A stretch of 64,000 bases of DNA from an uncultured Paracoccaceae bacterium (GTDB lineage Bacteria > Pseudomonadota > Alphaproteobacteria > Rhodobacterales > Rhodobacteraceae), in NCBI GenBank assembly GCA_943787785.1, contig CALSNT010000017.1:124001-188000 (forward strand). Direction: 5' to 3'. Shown piece after piece: positions 42,662 through 54,487 of the stretch; position 1 is the first letter of the stretch, and every line of letters starts with the position of its first letter. The translations under genes and the position numbers were made by a program. The notes below the pieces were generated by a model, which saw only the letters and a program-made list of their open reading frames with translations, was not told where the DNA came from and did no database searches.

Positions 42662-43000
42662 TCAGCCGCCTTCGCCCGCCTTGGGCGAGAAATGTGTTTC
42701 CATCTTGCCAGCAACGCCGTCCAGTGCATCCGCTTCTGGAAGCGGGTCTTTCTTGGTGATGATCACGGGCCATTCTTCCGAGTATTTTCGGTTGAACTCG
42801 ACCCATTTCTCCATGTCCGGCTCGGTATCAGGGCGGATCGCGTCCACTGGGCATTCGGGCTCACAGACGCCGCAGTCGATACACTCATCCGGGTGGATGA
42901 CCAGCATGTTCTCGCCTTCATAAAAGCAGTCCACCGGACAGACTTCCACACAGTCGGTGTGCTTGCAGGCGATGCAGTTTTCGATAACGACGTAAGTCAT
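42662..43000 (-). CDS. fdxA: 7Fe ferredoxin FdxA-type, 112 aa
   Basis: The N-terminal Cys pattern is C-x7-C-x3-CP ([3Fe-4S], [14 protein letters not shown]) followed by [12 protein letters not shown] ([4Fe-4S]), the usual layout of seven-iron ferredoxins. A C-terminal extension ([19 protein letters not shown]) is also typical. The start ATG 43000 is chosen because the family begins MTYVV. It is a soluble low-potential electron carrier. The S4 protein gene lies 47 bp upstream on the same strand. Confidence 0.93.
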   Translation of the reverse strand: MTYVVIENCIACKHTDCVEVCPVDCFYEGENMLVIHPDECIDCGVCEPECPVDAIRPDTEPDMEKWVEFNRKYSEEWPVIITKKDPLPEADALDGVAGKMETHFSPKAGEGG

Positions 43001-43047
43001 GTAGGCGCTTTCTTGATCCGAAGGGCTAGGTAGTCCAGCCCAGTGAA

Positions 43048-43431
43048 TCATTCAAGCATGTCGCCGCCCTTGGGGATCAAGTTGCGGCGATCCTTCTTGG
43101 TAGGGCGTCCCTTTCCCTCGTATCGTGGCATGGGCGGAACAATCGTCTTGGGCGGCGGTGGAGGTGTCAGGTCGTCGTACAGCGCCTGCGCCTCGGGGGC
43201 AGGCCCGCGACGTGTGCCAATGTCCAGGATAGTGACAACGCGCACCTGCTTTGCCTGCGGGAATGTCAGCGTGTCTTCCGGGCCGACCATATGTGCGGGC
43301 TTGGCGGCGTGGACGCCGTTCACGCGTACATGCCCTGAGCTGACGGTTTTTGCAGCAAGGCTACGGGTTTTGAAGAACCGCGCATGCCAGAGCCACTTGT
43401 CGAGGCGTAGTGTTGGGCGGGGGTTCGTCAT
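43048..43431 (-). CDS. RNA-binding S4-domain protein (Hsp15/HslR-like), 127 aa
   Basis: The S4 RNA-binding domain occupies residues about 8-70 ([20 protein letters not shown], then GHVRVNGV and the VGPEDTLTF strand). The rest is a basic, proline-containing tail ([27 protein letters not shown]). Hsp15-type proteins bind stalled or free 50S subunits that carry nascent chains. It is followed on the same strand by fdxA. The helicase gene lies upstream, beyond repeat copy B. Confidence 0.85.
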   Translation of the reverse strand: MTNPRPTLRLDKWLWHARFFKTRSLAAKTVSSGHVRVNGVHAAKPAHMVGPEDTLTFPQAKQVRVVTILDIGTRRGPAPEAQALYDDLTPPPPPKTIVPPMPRYEGKGRPTKKDRRNLIPKGGDMLE

Positions 43432-43450
43432 TTTCCGGACACGGGCCGGG

Positions 43451-43611
43451 CAGTTGCCTGTCCGCGGGTAGGCGCTGCAACGGTGGAATGGGGCAGTCTA
43501 TCGTGCAGCTTTGCTTCCAACCTTGTCGAAAACCGCAGCGTCGCAGGAGCGCCTGCCCAGGGGGCAGAAAGGCGCTCGCCCGGCGCCCTTCGGGCTCGTA
43601 TCCGGGCGGAG
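43451..43611. repeat. Intergenic structured repeat, copy B (about 160 bp)
   Basis: This fills most of the 204-bp gap between the S4 gene and the helicase gene. It aligns with copy A (38351-38509) with only one or two bases of net gap over 150 bp. GCGCCT...AGGCGC and CCCGG-CGCCC-TTC-GGG...CCGGG can form two consecutive hairpins. It begins 20 bp from the S4 start and ends 25 bp from the helicase stop. Confidence 0.7.
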
Positions 43612-43635
43612 TTGCACGACGAACGCACCGCCGAC

Positions 43636-46590
43636 TTAATCCTTATCCTTCAGCCCCATCAGCGCCTGGGCGAAGGGGTTATCGGGGTCGATCCGGTCTT
43701 TCTGCTTGGGTGGGCGCGCCTGGAAGCTCTGCGCCTTGCCGCCCTGCCCCGGCTTGCCACCGGCGTGGCGCGGCCCCTTGGCTTTGCCCTTTCCGCGCGG
43801 CTTCCCGCCCGGTTTTGCGCCCTCGCGCCCGCCAGGTTTGCCGCCCTGGCGGTTGCCTTCGCGCCGCGCACCGAAGCCACCCCAGGTGAACGTATAAAAC
43901 ACCTCGACTTCCGGTCCCGCAATCGCCGCATCCGGGGCAGTTCCTATTGGGCCTTCGTTTTCGGCAACTGGCGCAGGTGCGCCTTCGTCCACTATCGGCG
44001 TTTCTGCCGCTTCGGCCAGAACCGGGGCCACGCCAGTGTCGGCAATCTCGCCCGTCCCATCGGGTACATCTGCCGGTGCAGGGACCGCATCCGGGTCGAC
44101 GCTGGTGCCTGTCGGAGCGTCACTCGCGCGGTCCATTACCGGCACATCCTCGCCCGGAGTTGTATCATCTGTGGTCGGCGAGTCCGCCCCTGGCACGACC
44201 TTGTCGACCGGCTTGACCTTGGGCCGCTCACCCCGCTCGGCCTTGTAGCCTAACCCCTGCATCAACCCGGCAAACTGTTCCAACGACAAACCGGTGATAG
44301 ACAGCATGTCCGCTTTGCCTTCAAATCCGGCACGCGAGTTTTCGGCCCGCAACATGTCGGCAAGCCGTTCCAGCATATCGATCCGGATCGCGCGTTCACC
44401 GGCCTGACGATAGCCGGACATCGCGAAATACCCTTCGGGCGCATCCTTCGGCGCAGGCACAGTGACCAGTCCCGGAGGCGGGCTTTCCGGGAATTCCTGC
44501 AAGCCCGCTGACAGCGACCACAGCACCAGCCGCAACCGGGTCGGCGCGGGTTTCAGCAGCAGCGGCATAAAGATGGTGAACTGCCCGAACCGCACGCCAT
44601 GCTTCCTCAGCACCCCGCGCGCGTCCTGATCCAGATCCTTGACCTCAGCGGCAATCGCCTCACGCGGGATGACGCCCAGCGCTTCAACCAAGCGGAAGGC
44701 AAACCCCTTGGCGAGGCCCTCCAGCGTCTCGTCCTTCTGCATCGCCAAAAGCGGTTCGAACAACAATGCAACCTTGCGGTCGATGAAATGTTGCAGGCGG
44801 CGAGTAACCTTTTCGCGCACGTCCTCGGCAATGTCGTCTTCGACAAAGGCCTGCACTGTCGGCTTCAGTGCCTCGGCCCCTGCGACCAATTTGCCGACGG
44901 CATGCTCGCCCCACATGAGGCCACCCTGTTCGGTGAAGTCGATCTCGGTATCCGGTGAATTGTAAAACCGGTCCGCCAGCAAGTGGAACTGCGGCGCAAG
45001 CGCGGCCATGCTGGCAGCGCGCAGGGTTTTCGCCTCATCCGCGCCGTCGGCCTTGTCCATGCGGAACCGGAAGCCTTCCAGCCGCCCGACGAATTCGCCT
45101 TCGACCGTCACTTCACCTTTATCGTTTACCTCAGCCAACAGGCTCTCCTTTTGTTTCAACCGGCGGAGCAGAACGGAGGTCCGCCGATCGACAAATCTTT
45201 GCGTCAGCGCGGCATGCAGCGCGTCTGATAGGCGGTCTTCTACATCCCGAGTCGCGCCCCGCCAATGCGTTTCGTCATCGACCCATCCTTTGCGCTGAGC
45301 GACGTAGGTCCATGTGCGGATAAATGCCAGTCGTTTCGACAGGGCGTCGATGTCGCCGTCAACACGGTCGATGCGGCCAATCTGAGTACCCAACCAGTCA
45401 TCAGGCACCCGACCAAACTCGTGCAGATAACCGAATATCTTCTCAAGCAGCCCGGCGTGCTGGCCCGGAGAAATGCCGCGAAAATCCGGAATCCGACACA
45501 CATCCCAAAGCAGCTTCACGTCATTGCCGCCCGCGCAGCGCATCCGCACGTCATCCATGCCGGTCAGTGCTTTCAGTGCGCGTAGATCGTCAGCCTCACG
45601 TCCCCGCGCCAAGCGTTCGTCGTCGGGCAAAACTTCCAGCGAGGCGATCAGCGCCTCGGGCGTGCCATAGGTCAGATCAGAGTTGCGCCATTGCAGCCGG
45701 CGGATCGGGGTAAAGCTGTGGCTTTCGATCGCCTGAACCACCTCGTCATCCAGCGGCGGCGCTTCTCCAGTCACACCGAATGTACCGTCTTCCTGATACC
45801 GCCCAGCGCGACCTGCAATCTGTGACAACTCGTTCGGCGCCAGCCCACGCATTCGCCGCCCGTCAAATTTCGACAAAGCCGAGAACGCGACATGCCCGAT
45901 GCCCAGGTTTAACCCCATGCCGATTGCGTCCGTGGCGACCAGATAATCCACGTCACCGTTCTGATACATCTCAACCTGGGCGTTGCGGGTACGCGGGCTA
46001 AGCGCCCCCATAACGACAGCCGCCCCACCCTTCTGACGGCGTAGCAGCTCGGCCAGCGCATAGACGTTTTCAACCGAGAACCCGACGATGGCCGACCGCG
46101 CCGGCATTCGACTGACCTTCTTCGCCCCGACATAAGTCAGGTCTGAGAACCGTTCACGCCGCATGAACTGCGCTCTGGGCACCAACGCGGCGATGGCACC
46201 GCGCATGGTATCCGCGCCGAGGAACAATGTTTCGTGCAAACCACGCGCCCTCAGAAGCCGGTCAGTAAAGACATGACCACGTTCCGGGTCGGCACACAGC
46301 TGGACCTCGTCAATCGCCAGAAAATCCGCGCCCATCCCATCGGGCATCGCTTCGACAGTGCAAACCCAATAACTCGCGCGTTCCGGCACGATGCGTTCTT
46401 CGCCGGTGACCAGCGCGACGACCGACGGCCCCCGGATCGCGACGATCCGGTCATAGACCTCGCGCGCCAACAGACGCAGCGGCAGGCCGATGATACCGGT
46501 ACGATGCGCCAGCATCCGTTCGATTGCATAGTGGGTTTTGCCGGTGTTGGTCGGACCAAGGACGGCGGTGATGCGCGATTTCTCGGCCAT
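43636..46590 (-). CDS. SUV3-like ATP-dependent RNA/DNA helicase with long C-terminal tail, 984 aa
   Basis: This superfamily-2 helicase has Walker A LGPTNTGKT near residue 12, a DEVQ box (LAIDEVQLCADPERGHVF), motif IV-V segments (TDAIGMGLNL) and motif VI QIAGRAGRYQ. It resembles mitochondrial SUV3 and its alphaproteobacterial homologues. Residues about 800-975 form an acidic, Pro/Ala/Asp-rich linker and a Gly/Lys/Arg-rich tail (QGGKPGGREGAKPGGK), probably for nucleic-acid binding. The ATG 46590 is chosen by the start of the helicase fold. It probably acts in RNA turnover. Confidence 0.85.
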   Translation of the reverse strand: MAEKSRITAVLGPTNTGKTHYAIERMLAHRTGIIGLPLRLLAREVYDRIVAIRGPSVVALVTGEERIVPERASYWVCTVEAMPDGMGADFLAIDEVQLCADPERGHVFTDRLLRARGLHETLFLGADTMRGAIAALVPRAQFMRRERFSDLTYVGAKKVSRMPARSAIVGFSVENVYALAELLRRQKGGAAVVMGALSPRTRNAQVEMYQNGDVDYLVATDAIGMGLNLGIGHVAFSALSKFDGRRMRGLAPNELSQIAGRAGRYQEDGTFGVTGEAPPLDDEVVQAIESHSFTPIRRLQWRNSDLTYGTPEALIASLEVLPDDERLARGREADDLRALKALTGMDDVRMRCAGGNDVKLLWDVCRIPDFRGISPGQHAGLLEKIFGYLHEFGRVPDDWLGTQIGRIDRVDGDIDALSKRLAFIRTWTYVAQRKGWVDDETHWRGATRDVEDRLSDALHAALTQRFVDRRTSVLLRRLKQKESLLAEVNDKGEVTVEGEFVGRLEGFRFRMDKADGADEAKTLRAASMAALAPQFHLLADRFYNSPDTEIDFTEQGGLMWGEHAVGKLVAGAEALKPTVQAFVEDDIAEDVREKVTRRLQHFIDRKVALLFEPLLAMQKDETLEGLAKGFAFRLVEALGVIPREAIAAEVKDLDQDARGVLRKHGVRFGQFTIFMPLLLKPAPTRLRLVLWSLSAGLQEFPESPPPGLVTVPAPKDAPEGYFAMSGYRQAGERAIRIDMLERLADMLRAENSRAGFEGKADMLSITGLSLEQFAGLMQGLGYKAERGERPKVKPVDKVVPGADSPTTDDTTPGEDVPVMDRASDAPTGTSVDPDAVPAPADVPDGTGEIADTGVAPVLAEAAETPIVDEGAPAPVAENEGPIGTAPDAAIAGPEVEVFYTFTWGGFGARREGNRQGGKPGGREGAKPGGKPRGKGKAKGPRHAGGKPGQGGKAQSFQARPPKQKDRIDPDNPFAQALMGLKDKD

Positions 46591-46612
46591 ATGCGTCCCT
46601 TGGTGAGGGGCG

Positions 46613-47173
46613 CTAAAGCTCCACGCCCCCGACCGCCTTTTCCAGTCGTTCAATGGCGTCTTTTAGGTTTGCACGGTTGGGATGTATAGCCTCGATCGCG
46701 CGGTAGGCTTCCAGCGCCTGTTCCTCTTCGCCTAATTCCTCGAGGATCAGCGCCAGACCGCTCAGCGCCCCGAAATGACGCGGGTTCATGGCCAGTGTGG
46801 TGCGGATATCCTGAAGCGAGGGACCGTATTTGTCGGCCTGATAGAATGCAGTGGCCCGCGCGTTGTAGGCTTCGGCGAACTCCGGCGCATGGTCGATCAG
46901 CGCCGAGAAATGGTCAATCGCCGCCTCGTTATCGCCAGCGGACATCGCCGTGCGACCCCGATGCAGCAGCAAATCCATCGCCGCCGAACCCGATTTCGAC
47001 CACTCAGCCCAAATCTTCGCCTCGATGGGTTCAAATGTCGCCTCATCCGCCGCTTTCAGGTCGGCAAAAAGCTTATCCAGCACCTCACCCTCGACATCGG
47101 CCAAGGCTGGAGTCCAAACAAAGACGAGAAATGCCGCAACGGCAGATTTGAGTATGCGCGACAAGCGAACCAT
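46613..47173 (-). CDS. Exported tetratricopeptide-repeat protein, 186 aa
   Basis: An N-terminal signal peptide (LKSAVAAFLVFVWTPALA) is followed by about three TPR units at residues 70-180 (HRGRTAMSAGDNEAAIDHFS, YNARATAFYQADKYGPSL and ALILEELGEEEQALEAYRA). It is probably periplasmic and mediates protein contacts. The helicase gene starts 22 bp after its stop, so they may be co-transcribed. No enzymatic motif is visible. Confidence 0.8.
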   Translation of the reverse strand: MVRLSRILKSAVAAFLVFVWTPALADVEGEVLDKLFADLKAADEATFEPIEAKIWAEWSKSGSAAMDLLLHRGRTAMSAGDNEAAIDHFSALIDHAPEFAEAYNARATAFYQADKYGPSLQDIRTTLAMNPRHFGALSGLALILEELGEEEQALEAYRAIEAIHPNRANLKDAIERLEKAVGGVEL

Positions 47174-47258
47174 ATAGTGAAGAGTAGCATCAATTTGGTC
47201 TGCGTCGAGTCTCAGGACGCGCGCAAACCGTCACATATTCATGAGCAGGACGAGAAAT

Positions 47259-47546
47259 ATGAGCGACGTAATCAAGGCAGCAGTGGCAAAGCTGAACGAA
47301 AAGATGGATGGCGGCTTCGACGGCACCGCCAAGTTCGCGATCGAGGGCGAGGGTGCGATCATGATGGATGAAAACGGCGCACGAGCGGGCGATGACGACG
47401 CGGATGTGACGCTGTCGGCCGATGCTGAAACCTTCGCCGAAATCCTTGACGGCAGCCTGAACCCGACCAGCGCATTCATGTCAGGGCGCCTGGCTGTGGA
47501 CGGCGACATGGGTCTGGCAATGAAGCTGGGTGCCGTACTAGGCTAA
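47259..47546 (+). CDS. SCP2 sterol-binding-domain protein, 95 aa
   Basis: It has the SCP2 fold with DGTAKFAIEGEGAIMMDENG, VTLSADAETFAEILDG and the FMSGRLAVDGDMGLAMKL end. Bacterial members bind lipids such as fatty acyl chains in the cytosol. AGGA lies 8 bases before ATG 47259; ATG 47241 is a possible longer start. It is followed after three bases by the hydrolase gene, suggesting a lipid-related pair. Confidence 0.85.
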   Translation: MSDVIKAAVAKLNEKMDGGFDGTAKFAIEGEGAIMMDENGARAGDDDADVTLSADAETFAEILDGSLNPTSAFMSGRLAVDGDMGLAMKLGAVLG

Positions 47547-47549
47547 CGC

Positions 47550-48485
47550 ATGCCGGACGCACCGTTTCACGACGTTACTGCCCAAGGGCCACCCGGAGGG
47601 CGCGCCTTCTGGGTGACCACAAGCGATGGGGTGCGTCTGCGACTAGCACATTGGCCGGGCGGTAGTGCAGGCACTGTTCTGCTGTTCCCCGGTCGCACCG
47701 AATACATCGAAAAATACGGGCGTGTCGCAGCCGACCTGGTGGCGGGGGGCTACCACGTCCTGACCATTGATTGGCGCGGACAGGGTCTGTCGGACCGGCT
47801 GCATTCCGATCCGAAGATCGGCCATGTCGAGGCATTTGCCGACTATCAGAATGACGTTGCAGCCTTGGTGCAACAAGCGGGCAAGCTGGCGTTGCCAGGT
47901 CCGCGATTCCTCCTGGCGCATTCCATGGGCGGCGCGATTGGCTTGCGCGCCCTGCATCAGGGTTTGGCCGTCAACGCGACTGTGTTCTGCGCGCCGATGT
48001 GGAAAATCAACGTGTCTATCGCCGTGCGCCCTTTTGCGCGCTGGATCAGCTTTGCAATGCGAAGTGCGGGGCGTGGGCTGGCCTTTGTTCCGGGGCGCAG
48101 CGGCATGACCATGCGCGACAACCCGGCATTTCCCGACAACGGGCTGACCAACGACCGCAATCACTGGGATTACATGGTGGCGCAGGTTCAGGCGGACGAA
48201 GCCCTTGCCCTTGGCGGCCCCAGCGTGCGCTGGTTTGACGAGGCCCTGCGCGAAACGCGCGCCTTGCGCGCCCTCGGCCCGCCAAGGGACCGCCCTACCC
48301 TGACGGGCATCGGGACGGCCGACAGTATTGTCGACGTCACCGTCCCTCGCGCCATGATGAAGAACTGGCCGGGCGGAGAATTATTGGTTTATGAGGATGC
48401 CCAGCATGAGTTGCTGATGGAAATCCCCGAGGTCCGCGACGATTTCATCCGATCCGCGCTCGACATGTTCGTCCGGAACAGCTGA
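47550..48485 (+). CDS. Alpha/beta hydrolase, lysophospholipase-like (PldB family), 311 aa
   Basis: The nucleophile elbow is AHSMGGA, the oxyanion region is LLFPGRTEYIEKYG, and the catalytic His is probably in EDAQHELLME with Asp in GTADSIVD. There is no signal peptide. PldB-type enzymes hydrolyse lysophospholipids or monoacylglycerols. It lies three bases after the SCP2 gene and 178 bp before two LpxL-like acyltransferase genes, which points to lipid remodelling. The gap from 48486 to 48663 holds no recognisable gene. Confidence 0.82.
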   Translation: MPDAPFHDVTAQGPPGGRAFWVTTSDGVRLRLAHWPGGSAGTVLLFPGRTEYIEKYGRVAADLVAGGYHVLTIDWRGQGLSDRLHSDPKIGHVEAFADYQNDVAALVQQAGKLALPGPRFLLAHSMGGAIGLRALHQGLAVNATVFCAPMWKINVSIAVRPFARWISFAMRSAGRGLAFVPGRSGMTMRDNPAFPDNGLTNDRNHWDYMVAQVQADEALALGGPSVRWFDEALRETRALRALGPPRDRPTLTGIGTADSIVDVTVPRAMMKNWPGGELLVYEDAQHELLMEIPEVRDDFIRSALDMFVRNS

Positions 48486-48663
48486 CCAAAGCCGAACCCC
48501 GCAACCGACGGAGGCATCCCGCTTCCTTGCGTTTGCGCCCATATCTCGGGCTCTCCTGATGCATGTCGCCGTCTCGTGACTTGTGGTCGCGGATAGGCAG
48601 ATTTATGACTGAAAGCCACGGCATTCCGGCCTGCCGCCGATATGCACCAGGTGAAGGACATCC

Positions 48664-49554
48664 ATGCCCCGGCATCGGCGCAATAAGTTTGTCGATACGC
48701 TTAACAATGCGGCCCTGCGCGGGTTGATCGGAGCGGCAAAATTGATGCCATACCGATGGCGCATCCCGTTTTTTGGCTGGGCATCCGCGAAAATCATTGC
48801 GCCCGTGGCCGGCTGGCGTAGCCGCATCCGCGCAAACCTGAAGCTTGTCGCGCCAGACATGCCCGCGGACGAAGTGCGCCGCATTCTGAATGGCGCTCCA
48901 GACAATGCCGGGCGGTCGATGATCGAGATGTATTCCGGTGAAGAGTTTCTTGAGCGCGCCCGTGCGCTTCCGTTGGAAGGCCCCGGTGTCAAGGAACTGG
49001 AAGCCGCACATGCTGAGGGACGACCAATCATCGTCGCCACTGCACATTTTGGGAACTACAACGCCGCGCGCGCCGCGCTTTTGTCCAAGGGGTACGACAT
49101 CGGATCGCTCTATCGCGCGCCGTCGAACCCGAAGTTCGCCCCACATTACACCAAGATGCTGGCCGCAGTCGGCGGCACGCTGTTTTCACGGGACCGCAAG
49201 GGCATGGTCAAAATGGTGCGCCACTTAAAATCCGGCAAACCTTTGCTTATCCTCTACGACCTGCATGTGACACGTGGCGCTGAGTTGTCTTTCCTTGGTA
49301 GACCCGCCATGACGTCGCTTGCCGCTGCCGACATGGCGTTGCGTCATAATGCCCTGCTTGTGCCGTTTTATGGAATCCGGTGCGAAAATGGATTGGATTT
49401 TCGCGTTGTGATCGACACACCGGTAGAGCACACGACACCCGAAAAAATGATGCAGGCGCTGAATGATGGGCTGGAACGACATTTGCGCAATCACGCTCCT
49501 CAGTGGAGCTTCATGCACCGCCGCTGGAAGCTGAAGACACGCAATGCAGGCTGA
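48664..49554 (+). CDS. LpxL/HtrB-like lysophospholipid acyltransferase, copy 1, 296 aa
   Basis: The LpxL-type acyltransferase fold is visible from the helix MPYRWRIPFFGWASAKIIAPVAGWR (positions roughly 25-50) through RSMIEMYSGEEF, the HFGNYN motif and DLHVTRGAELSFLGRPAMTS. The usual HX4(D/E) dyad is HX4N here (His128, Asn133). It is probably membrane-associated and acts on lipid A or another lysolipid. The ATG 48664 follows GGACATCC, a weak site. It overlaps the next gene by 11 nt, and both are paralogues. Confidence 0.82.
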   Translation: MPRHRRNKFVDTLNNAALRGLIGAAKLMPYRWRIPFFGWASAKIIAPVAGWRSRIRANLKLVAPDMPADEVRRILNGAPDNAGRSMIEMYSGEEFLERARALPLEGPGVKELEAAHAEGRPIIVATAHFGNYNAARAALLSKGYDIGSLYRAPSNPKFAPHYTKMLAAVGGTLFSRDRKGMVKMVRHLKSGKPLLILYDLHVTRGAELSFLGRPAMTSLAAADMALRHNALLVPFYGIRCENGLDFRVVIDTPVEHTTPEKMMQALNDGLERHLRNHAPQWSFMHRRWKLKTRNAG

Positions 49555-50497
49555 CGCCCCGAAAATACCCGCGAAGCGCAAACCGCTGCGAACACGTCGC
49601 AAAGCACTGCTGCGCAATCACATTGCGAATGGGTTTCTGAGCACACTGATCTGGCTTTCGCGTCGGCTGCCTTACGTTGGACGGGTGAAGTTCTTCGGAT
49701 GGGCTTCAGCGCATCTGATCTCACCGTTGATCCGAGTGCCAAAAGCGTATCGCGCATGGCTCAGCATGATGTTCCCCGAGATGTCGCCCGAACGGATCGC
49801 AGACATAGCACGAGGGATCTCGGATAATTCCGGACGTTCGTTGATGGAAATGTACTCGGGCGAGGAATTCCAGTCCCGCATCCGTGACCTTCCATTGGAA
49901 GGTGATGGTGTCGACGCAATTCAGCAAGCACGCGAAGATGGTCGTCCGATCGTCTTCACCACAGCCCATTTCGGAAATTACAACGCGGCACGAGGTGCGT
50001 TGATCGCAAACGGGTTTGAAATCGGAACATTGTATCGCCCGCCGTCAAACCCGCTTCTGAATGCGCAATACGTGAAATACATGGGATCCGACGGCGGCAC
50101 CCTGTTCCCACGTGACCGCAAGGGTCTGAGCGCGATGGTGCGGCACCTCAAATCCGGCAAGCCCATCAAGGTTCTGTTCGACCTGCACGTCAAGCAAGGC
50201 GGCGAGCTGATGTTTTTCGGAAAACCGACAATGACATCTTTGTCCCCCGCCGAGTTGGCGTTGCGCTACGATGCCCTACTCGTTCCGTTCTATGGCATTC
50301 GCCAACCTGACGGCCTGAGTTTTCGTGTGCAGATCGACGCACCCATACCTCACAGCACGCCCGAAGCCATGATGCAAACGCTGAACGACGGATTAGAAGC
50401 GCTGGTGCGCCAATATCCGGAACAGTGGTTCTATGCGCATAAGCGGTGGCGCAGGCGACACCAGAATTCAGCCAATCGTGGCGATGAAATCAGTTAA
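49544..50497 (+). CDS. LpxL/HtrB-like lysophospholipid acyltransferase, copy 2, 317 aa
   Basis: A tandem paralogue of the gene at 48664-49554, sharing RSLMEMYSGEEF, the HFGNYNAARG segment, LFPRDRKGLSAMVRHLKSGKP and DLHVKQGGELMFFGKPTMTS. As in copy 1, the acidic dyad residue is replaced by Asn (His142, Asn147). It carries an extra 15-residue basic N-terminus and a basic C-terminus (HKRWRRRHQ). The gene starts within copy 1 (11-nt overlap) and its stop overlaps the DUF1223 gene on the other strand by 8 nt. Confidence 0.82.
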   Translation: MQADAPKIPAKRKPLRTRRKALLRNHIANGFLSTLIWLSRRLPYVGRVKFFGWASAHLISPLIRVPKAYRAWLSMMFPEMSPERIADIARGISDNSGRSLMEMYSGEEFQSRIRDLPLEGDGVDAIQQAREDGRPIVFTTAHFGNYNAARGALIANGFEIGTLYRPPSNPLLNAQYVKYMGSDGGTLFPRDRKGLSAMVRHLKSGKPIKVLFDLHVKQGGELMFFGKPTMTSLSPAELALRYDALLVPFYGIRQPDGLSFRVQIDAPIPHSTPEAMMQTLNDGLEALVRQYPEQWFYAHKRWRRRHQNSANRGDEIS

Positions 50498-51188
50498 GCC
50501 GCGCCGCCGCCACAACCGGCCCCGGCCCGCGCCGCTGAATGATCACCGCGTATTTGCCCTCCGCCGATGCATTGACCTCGGCCATGAACGGCGCACGACC
50601 ATCCCATTTGCCGACCACCGACCAATCGAGAACGATGTTGTGGTACTTGATCGTCTTCCCAGCATTCTCGCCCCGCTTAATCGCGACGCTCTGGCGCGGC
50701 GAATATCGGACCAGTTGAACCTGCATGTCTGAAGGCAAGCGCCCTTGCGGCTGAGCCGAGATCACAATCGAACCGCCGCTGCGGATCATCCCAATCTCAA
50801 TCGGTGCGGCGTTGCGGTTTGCCTGAATGGCATCCGCGACAGCCATCGGCTTGTACCCGATCACATGGTCCTTACCGCCAATGATCATCTGCGGCGTATA
50901 AATCGAGCGGCTGCCCGCAACCCGCGCATAGGCGCGCTGTCGCTTAGTATAGGCAGGGTCGGCGAAATTATCGGCCCAACCGATGTAATCCCAATAGTCT
51001 ACGTGCAGCGCAAGCGGCAGCACGTCACGACGTCCGGCCAATTCACCCAGCAGCTTGTCGGCGGGCGGGCAGGAGCTACAGCCCTGACTGGTGTAAAGCT
51101 CGACCACGACGATCGGGTCGGCGGCGTGAACCGGAGCAGATGTCAGGCTGAGGACCAGAGCGGCAGCAGCCGCGGCGAGACGAAACAT
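50490..51188 (-). CDS. DUF1223 thioredoxin-like exported protein, 232 aa
   Basis: A signal peptide (AAAAAALVLSLTSAPVHAA) leads to a domain with VELYTSQGCSSCPPADKLL, a CxxC pair in a thioredoxin-like position, then HVDYWDYIGWADNFA and YTPQMIIGG. DUF1223 proteins are periplasmic; the CSSC pair suggests a redox or disulfide role. It is convergent with the acyltransferase gene (8-nt overlap) and divergent from acnA across 238 bp of promoter DNA. Confidence 0.85.
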   Translation of the reverse strand: MFRLAAAAAALVLSLTSAPVHAADPIVVVELYTSQGCSSCPPADKLLGELAGRRDVLPLALHVDYWDYIGWADNFADPAYTKRQRAYARVAGSRSIYTPQMIIGGKDHVIGYKPMAVADAIQANRNAAPIEIGMIRSGGSIVISAQPQGRLPSDMQVQLVRYSPRQSVAIKRGENAGKTIKYHNIVLDWSVVGKWDGRAPFMAEVNASAEGKYAVIIQRRGPGPVVAAARLN

Positions 51189-51426
51189 GAGGCAGGGCCT
51201 TTCAGTGGATTGCCTGCCCTACCTAAGCGGCGCGCCCACTCAACGCCAATCAAGGTTTTGAGATTGATTGTGTGGGCGTTGTTGTGGGGCAACTTAGTGC
51301 TTCAAGTGGCACGACGCTTCTGTACACAAAGGTATACAAAAATTATTTCAGCCTCTTGCCCTGCCCACGTCCTTGCGGCACATCGGGTGCAAATCTGCAA
51401 AAATCAGTTCGATAGGAGTGTTCCGT

Positions 51427-54204
<2,778 letters not shown>

Positions 54205-54229
54205 CCTTGGGTTGAGAAATGCTATCTTC

Positions 54230-54256
54230 AGGGCGGCGGCGAGATTCTGCCGCCCT
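54230..54256 (+). terminator. Hairpin after acnA
   Basis: AGGGCGGC and GCCGCCCT form a perfect 8-bp stem around an 11-nt loop, 25 bp after the acnA stop. No T-run follows, so termination may be weak or factor-dependent. Confidence 0.55.
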
Positions 54257-54305
54257 GATGACGTTGGCGGGTGCGTAGATCCCGGTGTTCGGCTAAAGTC
54301 CCTAG

Positions 54306-54407
54306 ATGGGATTCCGTGCCGCACTCAGAAGAATCAAACTGCCGATGCCACTCATCGAAGTCGCGGGATTCACGCTGTTGATCATCGCTGCTGCGTATCA
54401 AGGATGA
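54306..54407 (+). CDS. Possible 33-aa membrane microprotein
   Basis: An open frame runs from ATG 54306 to TGA 54405-54407. The peptide has a basic N-terminus (GFRAALRRIKL) and one hydrophobic segment (VAGFTLLIIAAAYQ), consistent with a small inner-membrane protein. No good ribosome-binding site is seen upstream, and I do not recognise homologues. It lies in the 283-bp gap between acnA and pdeM, which otherwise contains only the acnA hairpin. Confidence 0.3.
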   Translation: MGFRAALRRIKLPMPLIEVAGFTLLIIAAAYQG

Positions 54408-54487
54408 CGGCTTAGGCGCGGGCAAATTGTTGACCCCGAACTGACAAAGCCTTGCGCACGACAGCGGTCGAACGCTAAGAACAAGTC

